Positions 57,872 to 64,000 of a stretch of 64,000 bases of DNA are shown one piece after another. A program made the position numbers and the translations under genes. The DNA comes from Acidobacteriota bacterium (GTDB lineage: Bacteria > Acidobacteriota > Terriglobia > Terriglobales > Acidobacteriaceae): NCBI GenBank assembly GCA_018268755.1, contig JAFDVW010000003.1, positions 91,278-155,277 on the forward strand. The letters run 5' to 3'. Numbering within the stretch: the stretch's first letter is position 1; each line of letters opens with the position of its first letter. The notes below the pieces were generated by a model. The model did not search any database and was not told the DNA's origin. It was given only the letters and a program-made list of their open reading frames with translations.

Positions 57872-58339
57872 CTATTTGTGGCCGAGAGCAAAAGCCAACC
57901 AGATCATCTGCCCCACATGATGGTCCAGGTGGGTGGCGCACTGCAGCAGAATGGCCAGGCGGTTGGGCGCATTTACCCCTTTGGCGGCATAGGGCAACGA
58001 CCAATCTTCCGCAGTCTGCGCGCGCAAGGTTTTTCCCACCATTTCAATCGCAGCGGAAAACCGGTTCAGGGCCTCTTGCTTTGAAGGCGGCTGGGTTTCG
58101 GTGAATTCGCGCTCCCGCTCCCGCACGTAGCCGGTGCCGGCGATCTGCGCTCCTATGTAGTAGCTCAGGTTTCCGGTCAGATGCAGCACTAGATGGCCAA
58201 AGCTGTTTCCGAAAGCGAAGGGCTTCTTCCAGAATTGCTCTTCGCTCAGGGGAGCCGCCAGATCATGTGTGCGTTGGGCCAGGGCGGTATAGCGTTCCAC
58301 CAGGGCATCGGTAAGGTTGGTTTGCAATGGGCTGGTCAC
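57872..58339 (-). CDS. DinB-family four-helix metal-binding protein
   Basis: 155 residues from GTG 58339, which has GGAG 7 bases upstream. Four helices with metal-ligand His residues: SFGHLVLHLTGNLSYYIGAQ (first His) and LQCATHLDHHVGQMIWLAFA (HxxHH). DinB/YfiT-like proteins bind Zn or Ni and include thiol S-transferases (bacillithiol or mycothiol type). An upstream ATG at 58393 is possible. Convergent with the esterase gene at a 9-base gap. Confidence 0.87.
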   Translation of the reverse strand: MTSPLQTNLTDALVERYTALAQRTHDLAAPLSEEQFWKKPFAFGNSFGHLVLHLTGNLSYYIGAQIAGTGYVREREREFTETQPPSKQEALNRFSAAIEMVGKTLRAQTAEDWSLPYAAKGVNAPNRLAILLQCATHLDHHVGQMIWLAFALGHK

Positions 58340-58449
58340 TAGGGCACTCCGTCCAGGCGCGCGGATACATCCTGCGCGCAATGCCAAAATCATACGCCAC
58401 CAGGCGGCGACTGTCGTGGAGGGCCTGTTATGCTTTTCCTGGAGGAACC

Positions 58450-58740
58450 ATGCTCCTACGCCGTCTGGGTGTTCTCGTCGTCGTCCTCAGCTCGATAGCC
58501 GGGGCCGCGATGGCCCAATCCCAACTCGATGCCGGCCTTACCCGGAAAATTGACATCATCGCCAACACCGCGTTGACTTCGACCGGGGTGCCCAGTGCTT
58601 CCATTGCCATTGTGAAAGATGGGCAAATTGCTTATCTGCAGGCCTATGGTTCGGCGCGTCTCGAGCCGCGCGCGCCCGCTTTGCCCAGCATGCGCTACAG
58701 CATTGGGTCGATCAGCAAACAATTTACCGCAGCGGCGATG
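58450..58740 (+). pseudogene. Beta-lactamase-family serine hydrolase, N-terminal fragment
   Basis: The first 97 codons encode a signal peptide (MLLRRLGVLVVVLSSIAGAA) and the start of a class C beta-lactamase/serine hydrolase: ASIAIVKDGQIAYLQAYGSA and MRYSIGSISKQFTAAAM with the S-x-x-K catalytic Ser and Lys. Similarity ends abruptly at base 58740; the frame then runs on into unrelated sequence and stops at 59148. GGAGGA precedes the ATG. The matching C-terminus lies 3.2 kb away at 61918-62159, so this is the left half of an interrupted gene. Confidence 0.8.
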
Positions 58741-58775
58741 CGCGGTTCCGCGTCGTTCTCACCGTGTGAGGCACC

Positions 58776-59657
58776 ATGGCATATCCCACGTTTTATCGCT
58801 CCGTCAGAGTGGACGGGCTCTCCATCTTCTACCGAGAGGCAGGGCCGAAGGATGGACCCTGTCTGCTCCTGCTGCATGGCCTGCCTTCGTCCTCGCGGAT
58901 GTTTGAACCGCTGCTTTCCCGGCTTTCGGACCGCTACCATTTGGTCGCGCCCGACTATCCCGGCTTCGGACATAGTGACTGGCCCGACCCGAAGAAGTTT
59001 GCATACACGTTTGACCACATCGCCCAGATCATTGGCCGGTTCACCGAAGCGCTGGGCCTCTTACGCTACACGCTCTACATGCAGGACTACGGCGGACCGA
59101 TCGGCTTTCGCATGGTACTGGCCCACCCGGAGCGAGTGGAAGCTCTGATCGTTCAGGATGCGGTGGCCCACAACGAAGGCCTCGGGGCGAATTGGAAGAC
59201 ACGGCGGGCGTTCTGGGCTGATCGTACCGCTAACGAGCAGGCGCTTCGCGCGAACCTGTTGTCCCTGGCGACCACAAGAACACGTCATGTCGGCAGCGAC
59301 CCAAACGTGGAGCGCTACGATCCGGATCTCTGGACGGACGAGTTCGCGTTCTTAAACCAGCCGGGCCAAGCCGAGATTCAGAGCGATCTCTTCTATGACT
59401 ATCGAACCAACGTCGAAGCGTACCCGAAGTGGCAGGAGTGGCTCCGGAACTGGCACCCGCGGCTTCTGGTGATTTGGGGGAAGCACGATCTCTCGTTCGA
59501 CTTGTCGGAGCCGGAAGCCTACCGGCGCGACGTGCCGCACGCAAGTGTCCATGTCCTGGATGCGGGGCATTTCGCCTTGGATACCGCGGCCGACGAGATT
59601 GCGAACCTCGTAAGGGGTTTTGTCGGCGCATCGGTGAACCGGAGCAGCCATGCCTAG
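58776..59657 (+). CDS. Alpha/beta hydrolase with Asp nucleophile (dehalogenase/epoxide-hydrolase-like)
   Basis: 293 residues. Oxyanion motif CLLLLHGLPSSSRMFEPLLS; nucleophile elbow YTLYMQDYGGPIGFRMVLAH (Asp in QDYGG, not Ser); lid region with NWKTRRAFWADRTANEQALR; acid VIWGKHDLSFDLSEPEAYRR; His VLDAGHFALDTAADEIANLV. An Asp nucleophile is the haloalkane dehalogenase/epoxide hydrolase arrangement. GAGG lies 5 bases before the ATG. It overlaps the SDR start by 8 bases. Starts 36 bases after the truncated hydrolase. Confidence 0.9.
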   Translation: MAYPTFYRSVRVDGLSIFYREAGPKDGPCLLLLHGLPSSSRMFEPLLSRLSDRYHLVAPDYPGFGHSDWPDPKKFAYTFDHIAQIIGRFTEALGLLRYTLYMQDYGGPIGFRMVLAHPERVEALIVQDAVAHNEGLGANWKTRRAFWADRTANEQALRANLLSLATTRTRHVGSDPNVERYDPDLWTDEFAFLNQPGQAEIQSDLFYDYRTNVEAYPKWQEWLRNWHPRLLVIWGKHDLSFDLSEPEAYRRDVPHASVHVLDAGHFALDTAADEIANLVRGFVGASVNRSSHA

Positions 59658-60360
59658 AACGGCGATCGTCACAGGGGCATCGAGGGGTATTGGCGCTGGC
59701 CTGGTCGAAGGATTCCTCACGGCCGGCTACCAAGTCGTCGCGACCTCGCGAGAAGTTAGTCGCTCGATGCAACCCGCACCGAACGTAGTTCTGGTGGATG
59801 GAGACATCAGCAAGCGGGCGACTGCGGCCAGGGCCGTAGAGGCGGCGATGCAGCAGTTCGGTGGGATCGACGTCCTGGTGAACAATGCCGGCATCTTCTT
59901 CACCAAGGCTTTCACCGACTTCACCGAAGAGGACTTCACATCGTTGGTCTCGACGAACCTGTTGGGTTTTCTCTACATCACGCAACTCTCGGTGAAGGAG
60001 ATGTTGCGGCAGAAATCGGGAAGTGTCGTCACGATCACCGCAGCGCTTGCAGATCAACCGATCGCCGGCGTGAATGGCTCGGTGCCCATGATCACGAAAG
60101 GCGGGCTCAACGCCGTCACCCGGAGCCTCGCCATCGAATATGCGCGGAAGGGCATCCGCTTCAACGCCGTTGCGCCCGGCGTGGTGAACACACCGATGCA
60201 CGCGAATGATCCGCACGATCAGCTCAAGACATTGCAGCCGATGGGCGGCATGGCAGAGGTCAAGGACATTGTGGATGCGGTCCTCTACCTTGCCGACGCC
60301 GGTCAAGTCAGTGGGGAAGTGCTGCACGTAGATGGCGCCGCCCACGCGGGCCGGTGGTAA
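59650..60360 (+). CDS. SDR-family oxidoreductase lacking the catalytic Tyr
   Basis: 236 residues. Cofactor motif AIVTGASRGIGAGLVEGFLT (TGxxxGxG), then LVNNAGIFFTKAFTDFTEED (NNAG). The active site reads ITAALADQPIAGVNGSVPMI then TKGGLNAVTRSLAIEYARKG; the YxxxK Tyr is replaced by Pro (PMITK), with the Lys kept. VAPGVVNTPMH and SGEVLHVDGAAHAGRW close the fold. It probably binds NAD(P)H; catalysis by the classical route is doubtful. Coupled to the preceding hydrolase by overlap. Confidence 0.88.
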   Translation: MPRTAIVTGASRGIGAGLVEGFLTAGYQVVATSREVSRSMQPAPNVVLVDGDISKRATAARAVEAAMQQFGGIDVLVNNAGIFFTKAFTDFTEEDFTSLVSTNLLGFLYITQLSVKEMLRQKSGSVVTITAALADQPIAGVNGSVPMITKGGLNAVTRSLAIEYARKGIRFNAVAPGVVNTPMHANDPHDQLKTLQPMGGMAEVKDIVDAVLYLADAGQVSGEVLHVDGAAHAGRW

Positions 60361-60372
60361 GGAGAACGAACT

Positions 60373-61392
60373 ATGACTGAAAACAACGACGTTCGCAGTG
60401 ACCGACGCCACTTTTTGCGTCATGCAGCCTTGGGATTGGGCGCGATTCGCTCGATTCAGGCGCAGTCCGGCACCACGGGAAACAAGTCGTCCTTAGGACC
60501 TATCAAGCAGATTGACGCCGGCACCCTAAACATCGGATATGCGGATCTTGGGCCTCCGAATGGCGCCGCCGTGATGCTTCTCCACGGCTGGCCATACGAC
60601 ATACACAGCTTTGCCGAAGTAGCCCCGTTGCTGGCATCCGCAGGTTACCGCGTGATTACGCCGTACCTGCGAGGGTACGGCAGCACCCGCTTCCTTTCGG
60701 GCGAGAGCTTCCGAAATGGTCAGCAGGCCGCGCTCGCGGTGGACACCATCGCCTTGATGGACGCTCTCGGGATCGAGACCGCCATTGTGGCCGGCTTCGA
60801 TTGGGGCGCGCGCACGGCGGACATCGTTGCTGCCCTGTGGCCCACCCGCACGAAAGCTCTGGTCTCGGTGAGTGGGTACCTGATCGGCAGTCAGGAAGCG
60901 AACCGGGCGCCATTGCCCCCGCAAGGCGAACTGGCCTGGTGGTATCAGTTCTACTTCGCGACCGATCGCGGCCAAGCGGGGTATGAGAAATATCGGAAGG
61001 AATTTTCCCGGCTCATCTGGCAGACTGCTTCGCCGAAGTGGCAGTTCGACGATGCAATCTTCAATCGCAGCGCGGCGGCATTCGATAATCCCGATCATGT
61101 CAGGATTGTGATTCACAACTATCGCTGGCGTTTGGGCCTGGCAAGAGGCGAGTCGAAATACGATCCGCTCGAGGTAAAGCTCGCCGCGTCTCCGGCCATC
61201 ACGGTACCCACCATCACGCTCGAAGGAGATGCGAATGGCGCACCGCACCCCAACCCGGAGCAATACGCCAAGAAGTTCACGGGTTGGTACCGTCATCGCG
61301 TAGCCACCGGAGGTATCGGCCACAACCTGCCTCAGGAGGCACCGCAGTTATTCGCTCAGGCGGTGATCGATGCCGGCGCTCATGTTGCCTGA
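60373..61392 (+). CDS. Tat-exported alpha/beta hydrolase (epoxide-hydrolase-like)
   Basis: 339 residues. Twin-arginine leader (DRRHFLRHAALGLGAIRSIQ), then ADLGPPNGAAVMLLHGWPYD and IHSFAEVAPLLASAGYRVIT, PYLRGYGSTRFLSGESFRNG, nucleophile elbow AIVAGFDWGARTADIVAALW (Asp in FDWG), and C-terminal His in HRVATGGIGHNLPQEAPQLF. These are the epoxide-hydrolase-like features with a lid between. AAGGAG precedes the ATG by 8 bases. It closes a three-gene unit in the integrated segment. Confidence 0.9.
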   Translation: MTENNDVRSDRRHFLRHAALGLGAIRSIQAQSGTTGNKSSLGPIKQIDAGTLNIGYADLGPPNGAAVMLLHGWPYDIHSFAEVAPLLASAGYRVITPYLRGYGSTRFLSGESFRNGQQAALAVDTIALMDALGIETAIVAGFDWGARTADIVAALWPTRTKALVSVSGYLIGSQEANRAPLPPQGELAWWYQFYFATDRGQAGYEKYRKEFSRLIWQTASPKWQFDDAIFNRSAAAFDNPDHVRIVIHNYRWRLGLARGESKYDPLEVKLAASPAITVPTITLEGDANGAPHPNPEQYAKKFTGWYRHRVATGGIGHNLPQEAPQLFAQAVIDAGAHVA

Positions 61393-61867
61393 ACATGCCG
61401 CTTACGAGTAGTCCCTCGAAGATGTCGACACACGTCGGTGAGAGCGAGTTTACTGTCGCTGTCGGATAGAGTCCACGGAGGTCATAGATGAGTTCCGAAG
61501 TTTCTATCCCATACTCGACGGGGGCACAGAGGCTTTGAAACGCCGAAACTCCCTCGCCAGTTAACCCGTTTCGGCTTTCGTAGTGGTGCCTGCAGTTGAT
61601 CTCAACGGTAATGACGTCCGGCGGATCTCGACTTGTGACCGGCCGGCAGTCCTGAACGCTCGGTTTGACGGCACCAGCGTAGCCGACTGGCATTCACAAC
61701 CGGGAATCAACAACTTGTGGAGCCCGGATTCGACTCCTATTCTTCGGCAACCTCTCCTGCGCTGGCACTCATGCCTCTGAAATCAATGCGTTAAGGCTGG
61801 TTTACTCCGATTACTCCGAATTTTCGCGATGATTACGAGCAGAACGTCAGGTAAGTGATTGAAAACA
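61393..61867. other. Gene-free sequence, right part of integrated segment
   Basis: 475 bases with no credible gene; short open frames on both strands lack start signals and domain resemblance. Probably degraded sequence between the last hydrolase and the tRNA fragment. Confidence 0.4.
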
Positions 61868-61917
61868 TGGAGCGGGAGGAGGGATTCGAACCCTCGGCGT
61901 CCAGCTTGGGAAGCTGG
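61868..61917 (-). tRNA. 3' half of tRNA-Gly(CCC), truncated
   Basis: Read on the minus strand: anticodon arm CCAGC-TTCCCAA-GCTGG (anticodon CCC), variable ACGCC, T-arm GAGGG-TTCGAAT-CCCTC, acceptor CTCCCGC, discriminator T and CCA. The 5' acceptor strand (would be GCGGGAG) and D-arm are absent; the sequence upstream is instead the serine-hydrolase C-terminal fragment. Not a functional tRNA; such 3' halves are the usual attachment sites of integrative elements. Confidence 0.8.
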
Positions 61918-62159
61918 ACCGCTCCTTGCTGACGGAGAACGCCAACAGTTATTTCTCGGCCCAGGCTGTGCGCGACTTCTCGGAGAGCCTGCGGCGATTG
62001 GGCGAACCCACTAGCTTTCAGCAGACCTCGCAGCAGGAGCGCGGCGGCATGACCTACCGCGGCTATATCATTCACTTTGCGGGGGCCAGTCTGCAGCTCT
62101 CGGTGCGCGCCATGCCCGACGGGAAGATCGAGCAATACCAGATTTACGCCGGTGAATGA
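61918..62159 (+). pseudogene. Beta-lactamase-family serine hydrolase, C-terminal fragment
   Basis: Encodes DRSLLTENANSYFSAQAVRD, FSESLRRLGEPTSFQQTSQQ, GGMTYRGYIIHFAGASLQLS and MPDGKIEQYQIYAGE, then TGA. This is the conserved C-terminal extension of acidobacterial-type secreted serine hydrolases, matching the N-terminal fragment at 58450-58740. No start codon or Shine-Dalgarno fits a separate gene. About 300 residues of the middle domain are missing between the fragments. Confidence 0.72.
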
Positions 62160-62178
62160 CGGCGAGCGGTACTGTAGC

Positions 62179-62199
62179 GGACAGCCGGGGCGGCTGTCC
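62179..62199. terminator. Hairpin after the serine hydrolase fragment
   Basis: GGACAGCC-N5-GGCTGTCC with flanking GTAG/CTAC complementarity. No T-run; probably the former terminator or a dispersed palindromic repeat. Confidence 0.4.
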
Positions 62200-62328
62200 C
62201 TACGTAATTTTGTGGAGGAATCCCTCTGCAATGCCGGCGTACTCTGCGGTTCAAGGGGTTGACCTGGTCAGGCCACGTCCCCACTCCGTGACTTGGCTGG
62301 CCATGGCACCTCCTCTTACACTAAGAGG

Positions 62329-63963
62329 GTGAAGATTGCGTTAGGCCAGATCAACCCTACGGTCGGGGACTTCGAAGGCAATTCCGCGAAAATCATCGAC
62401 TACTCCCGCCGGGCGCAGGCCGCCGGGGCGGCCCTGGTGCTTTTCCCTGAACTCTCCGTGTGCGGATACCCGCCCCGCGATCTGGTGGAGCGGCCCTCGT
62501 TTGTGGCCCGCAACCGTCAGGCCGCGGAGCACATTGCGGCGGAGACGCGCGGTATCGCCGTCATTTGTGGGCTGGTTACGCCCGCCCTCGCCGGGACCGG
62601 CAAGTCCGCCATGAACTCGGCCGCCTTGCTGCGGGATGGTGCGGTTGCCTTCATTCAGTCCAAGATGCTGCTGCCCACCTACGACGTCTTTGATGAGATG
62701 CGCACCTTTGCGCCGGCCACCAGTCAGGCCGTGTTTCCTATGGACGGGAAGCAACTCGCGTTGACCATCTGCGAGGACGCCTGGAATGACAAGCACTTCT
62801 GGAGCAAACGGCTCTATCCCGTAGACCCGGTCGAGACCCTGATTCGGGCCGGCGGAAATCTGGTACTGAATATTTCGGCCTCTCCCTTTTGGGTGGGCAA
62901 GCGGGAATTTCGCCGCGACATGCTGGCCAGCTTCGCCAAAAATTACCGTGTGCCGGTGGCCCTGGTGAACCAGGTCGGTGGCAATGACAGTCTGGTGTTC
63001 GACGGCTCCAGCCTGGTGCTGGGACCGGACGGGCGGGTGATTGCGCAAGGGAAGTCGTTTGAAGAAGACCTGATCTTTTTTGACGCGCAGCAACTCACCG
63101 GCGACCTGCACGGGCAGATTGCGGGCGATGATGCCAGTGCCTATGAAGCGCTGGTGCTGGGCACCCGCGACTATGTGCGCAAGTGCGGCTTTCAGCGGGT
63201 GATCATCGGATTGAGCGGCGGCATTGATTCCGCGCTTACCGCGGCCATCGCCGCTGACGCCCTGGGCCCGGAGAATGTGATCGGCGTGGGTATGCCGGGG
63301 CCCTATTCCTCGCAAGGCTCCATCGACGACGCGAAAGCTCTGGCCCACAACTTGGGCCTCCGCTTCGAGATGCTCCCCATCCGCGGCGTGTTCGAGGCCT
63401 ACAAGAAAACGTTGCAGCCGGTTTTCGCCGGGCTGAAAGAAGATGTTACAGAAGAAAATATTCAGTCGCGCATCCGCGGATCGCTGCTGATGGCGCTCTC
63501 CAATAAATTGGGCGCCCTGCTGCTCAGCACCGGCAACAAGAGCGAAATGGCGGTGGGCTACTGCACGTTGTACGGGGACATGGCGGGAGGGCTGGCTGTG
63601 ATCTCCGATGTGCCCAAAATGCTGGTCTATCGGCTGTCGCGCTATGTGAACTCGCGCAAGCCGGTGATTCCCTTGGCCAGTCTGGAAAAGCCACCTTCGG
63701 CGGAGTTGCGCCCCGACCAGAAAGACACCGACAGTCTGCCTCCGTACGAAGTGCTGGATGCCATTCTCGAAGAGTACATCGAAGACTCGCATCCGGCGGA
63801 ACAGATTGCCAAAGACCACGGCTTCGCGCTCGAGCTGATACGGCGGGTCATCCAGATGGTGGACCGGGCGGAATACAAGCGCCAGCAGGCGGCCCCGGGA
63901 CTCAAGATTTCGCCCAAGGCCTTCGGTTATGGGCGGCGCTTTCCCATCGCTGCTCGGTGGTAG
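62329..63963 (+). CDS. nadE: Glutamine-dependent NAD+ synthetase
   Basis: 544 residues from GTG 62329 (VKIALGQINPTVGDFEGNSA). The N-terminal nitrilase-type glutaminase domain (~1-260) has the Glu-Lys-Cys triad: VLFPELSVCGYPPRDLVERP, SKMLLPTYDVFDEMRTF, LALTICEDAWNDKHFWSKRL. The C-terminal ATP-pyrophosphatase NAD synthase domain begins at RVIIGLSGGIDSALTAAIAA (SGGxDS), then LLSTGNKSEMAVGYCTLYGD and GGLAVISDVPKMLVYRLSRY. Catalyses amidation of deamido-NAD+. TACACT lies 6 bases upstream of the GTG and TTGGCT 18 bases before that, suggesting a leaderless mRNA. Confidence 0.96.
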   Translation: MKIALGQINPTVGDFEGNSAKIIDYSRRAQAAGAALVLFPELSVCGYPPRDLVERPSFVARNRQAAEHIAAETRGIAVICGLVTPALAGTGKSAMNSAALLRDGAVAFIQSKMLLPTYDVFDEMRTFAPATSQAVFPMDGKQLALTICEDAWNDKHFWSKRLYPVDPVETLIRAGGNLVLNISASPFWVGKREFRRDMLASFAKNYRVPVALVNQVGGNDSLVFDGSSLVLGPDGRVIAQGKSFEEDLIFFDAQQLTGDLHGQIAGDDASAYEALVLGTRDYVRKCGFQRVIIGLSGGIDSALTAAIAADALGPENVIGVGMPGPYSSQGSIDDAKALAHNLGLRFEMLPIRGVFEAYKKTLQPVFAGLKEDVTEENIQSRIRGSLLMALSNKLGALLLSTGNKSEMAVGYCTLYGDMAGGLAVISDVPKMLVYRLSRYVNSRKPVIPLASLEKPPSAELRPDQKDTDSLPPYEVLDAILEEYIEDSHPAEQIAKDHGFALELIRRVIQMVDRAEYKRQQAAPGLKISPKAFGYGRRFPIAARW

Positions 63964-64000
63964 ACAGGCGGCGTGTACACTGGCTTCACCGAGCTGGCAG

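Larger units (their letters stand above)
58741..61917. mobile_element. Putative integrated segment between halves of a serine hydrolase gene
   Basis: About 3.18 kb that begins where hydrolase similarity ends (58740) and finishes at the anticodon-stem end of a tRNA-Gly 3' half (61868-61917). It carries an alpha/beta hydrolase, an SDR and a Tat-signal alpha/beta hydrolase on the plus strand, plus 475 bases of unclear sequence. No integrase or transposase is visible. The tRNA 3' half is typical of an attachment-site remnant, but a deletion of the missing middle of the gene and a composite origin, or a misassembly, are alternatives. Confidence 0.5.

Noticed and set aside
58327..59148. Single 273-residue protein spanning the hydrolase fragment and the next gene
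   Set aside because: After codon ~138 it reads the neighbouring alpha/beta hydrolase gene out of frame; it is a chimera of a truncated gene and noncoding frame.
61277..61693. Minus-strand open frame (138 codons) overlapping the last hydrolase end
   Set aside because: No domain, no Shine-Dalgarno, overlaps a good gene; likely chance in degraded sequence.
61721..61740. Second tRNA-like 3' end (complement reads GTCGAATCC...CTCCA)
   Set aside because: The T-arm stem cannot pair and no anticodon arm is present; coincidental resemblance.
61868..61960. Complete tRNA-Gly gene
   Set aside because: The D-arm and 5' acceptor strand are absent; the adjoining bases encode the hydrolase C-terminus.
62341..63819. 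Long minus-strand open frame (492 codons) across nadE
   Set aside because: Antisense shadow of the NAD synthetase; no start signal and no recognisable domain.

Overview
This is a GC-rich bacterial chromosome segment. It is most consistent with an Acidobacteriota (Terriglobia, Koribacter/Sulfotelmatobacter-like) genome. The evidence is a VWFA-type acidobacterial secreted protein, paired DUF4097 proteins between MacB-type permeases, a very large secreted protein of unknown family, many lineage-type small secreted repeat proteins, and the usual mixture of Shine-Dalgarno and apparently leaderless starts. The taxonomic call is inference from gene content; there is no rRNA in the window, no CRISPR array and no intact tRNA.

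Layout. 1-2.2 kb: C-terminus of a sigma-54 activator, a TPR protein, a small unknown protein and a SAM hydrolase. 2.2-8.1 kb (minus strand): an export/envelope cluster of HlyD/MacA adaptor, MacB-type permease, two DUF4097 paralogues and a second MacB-type permease, with no ATPase gene nearby. 8.4-12.2 kb: CorC-like protein and a DppB/DppC permease pair split by an inverted HigB/HigA toxin-antitoxin cassette whose toxin carries an in-frame amber codon. 12.4-17.9 kb: a secreted repeat protein, then an XRE regulator with its own promoter/operator followed by NfeD-like, DUF1648, flotillin, glycine-rich membrane peptide and PspA genes, apparently a membrane-stress module. 18-25.7 kb: palindromic intergenic repeats, a VWFA protein, a 1041-residue secreted unknown, RmuC and a CAP-domain protein. 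26-33 kb: isoprenoid/envelope housekeeping (ispG, rseP, dxr, cdsA, uppS), interrupted by an HTH + nucleotidyltransferase pair that looks like a toxin-antitoxin or defence module. 33-42 kb: Rnk/GreA-like factor, HPF, LysR (NhaR-like), HtrA-like protease, an 811-residue secreted unknown, HAD + hemerythrin, a truncated 3-hydroxyacyl-CoA dehydrogenase domain and a DUF2911/TPR protein. 42.6-48.2 kb: MidA-like methyltransferase, peroxiredoxin, a tail-anchored triple-repeat protein with a 56-residue proline-rich partner, a secreted coiled-coil protein, a kinase-like PAS protein lacking the phospho-histidine, and a prepilin peptidase. 48.3-58.4 kb: old yellow enzyme, hydroxypyruvate-isomerase-like TIM barrel, RhlE, BON lipoprotein, PilZ protein, MobA, an orphan MlaF-like ATPase, a triple-repeat secreted protein, an alpha/beta hydrolase and a DinB protein.

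58.4-62.2 kb is a mosaic. A beta-lactamase-family serine hydrolase gene is split into an N-terminal fragment (58450-58740) and a C-terminal fragment (about 61918-62159). Between them sit three metabolic genes (alpha/beta hydrolase, SDR, Tat-exported alpha/beta hydrolase), ending exactly at the 3' half of a tRNA-Gly(CCC). This is the best evidence in the window for an integrated segment. The window ends with glutamine-dependent NAD+ synthetase (nadE).
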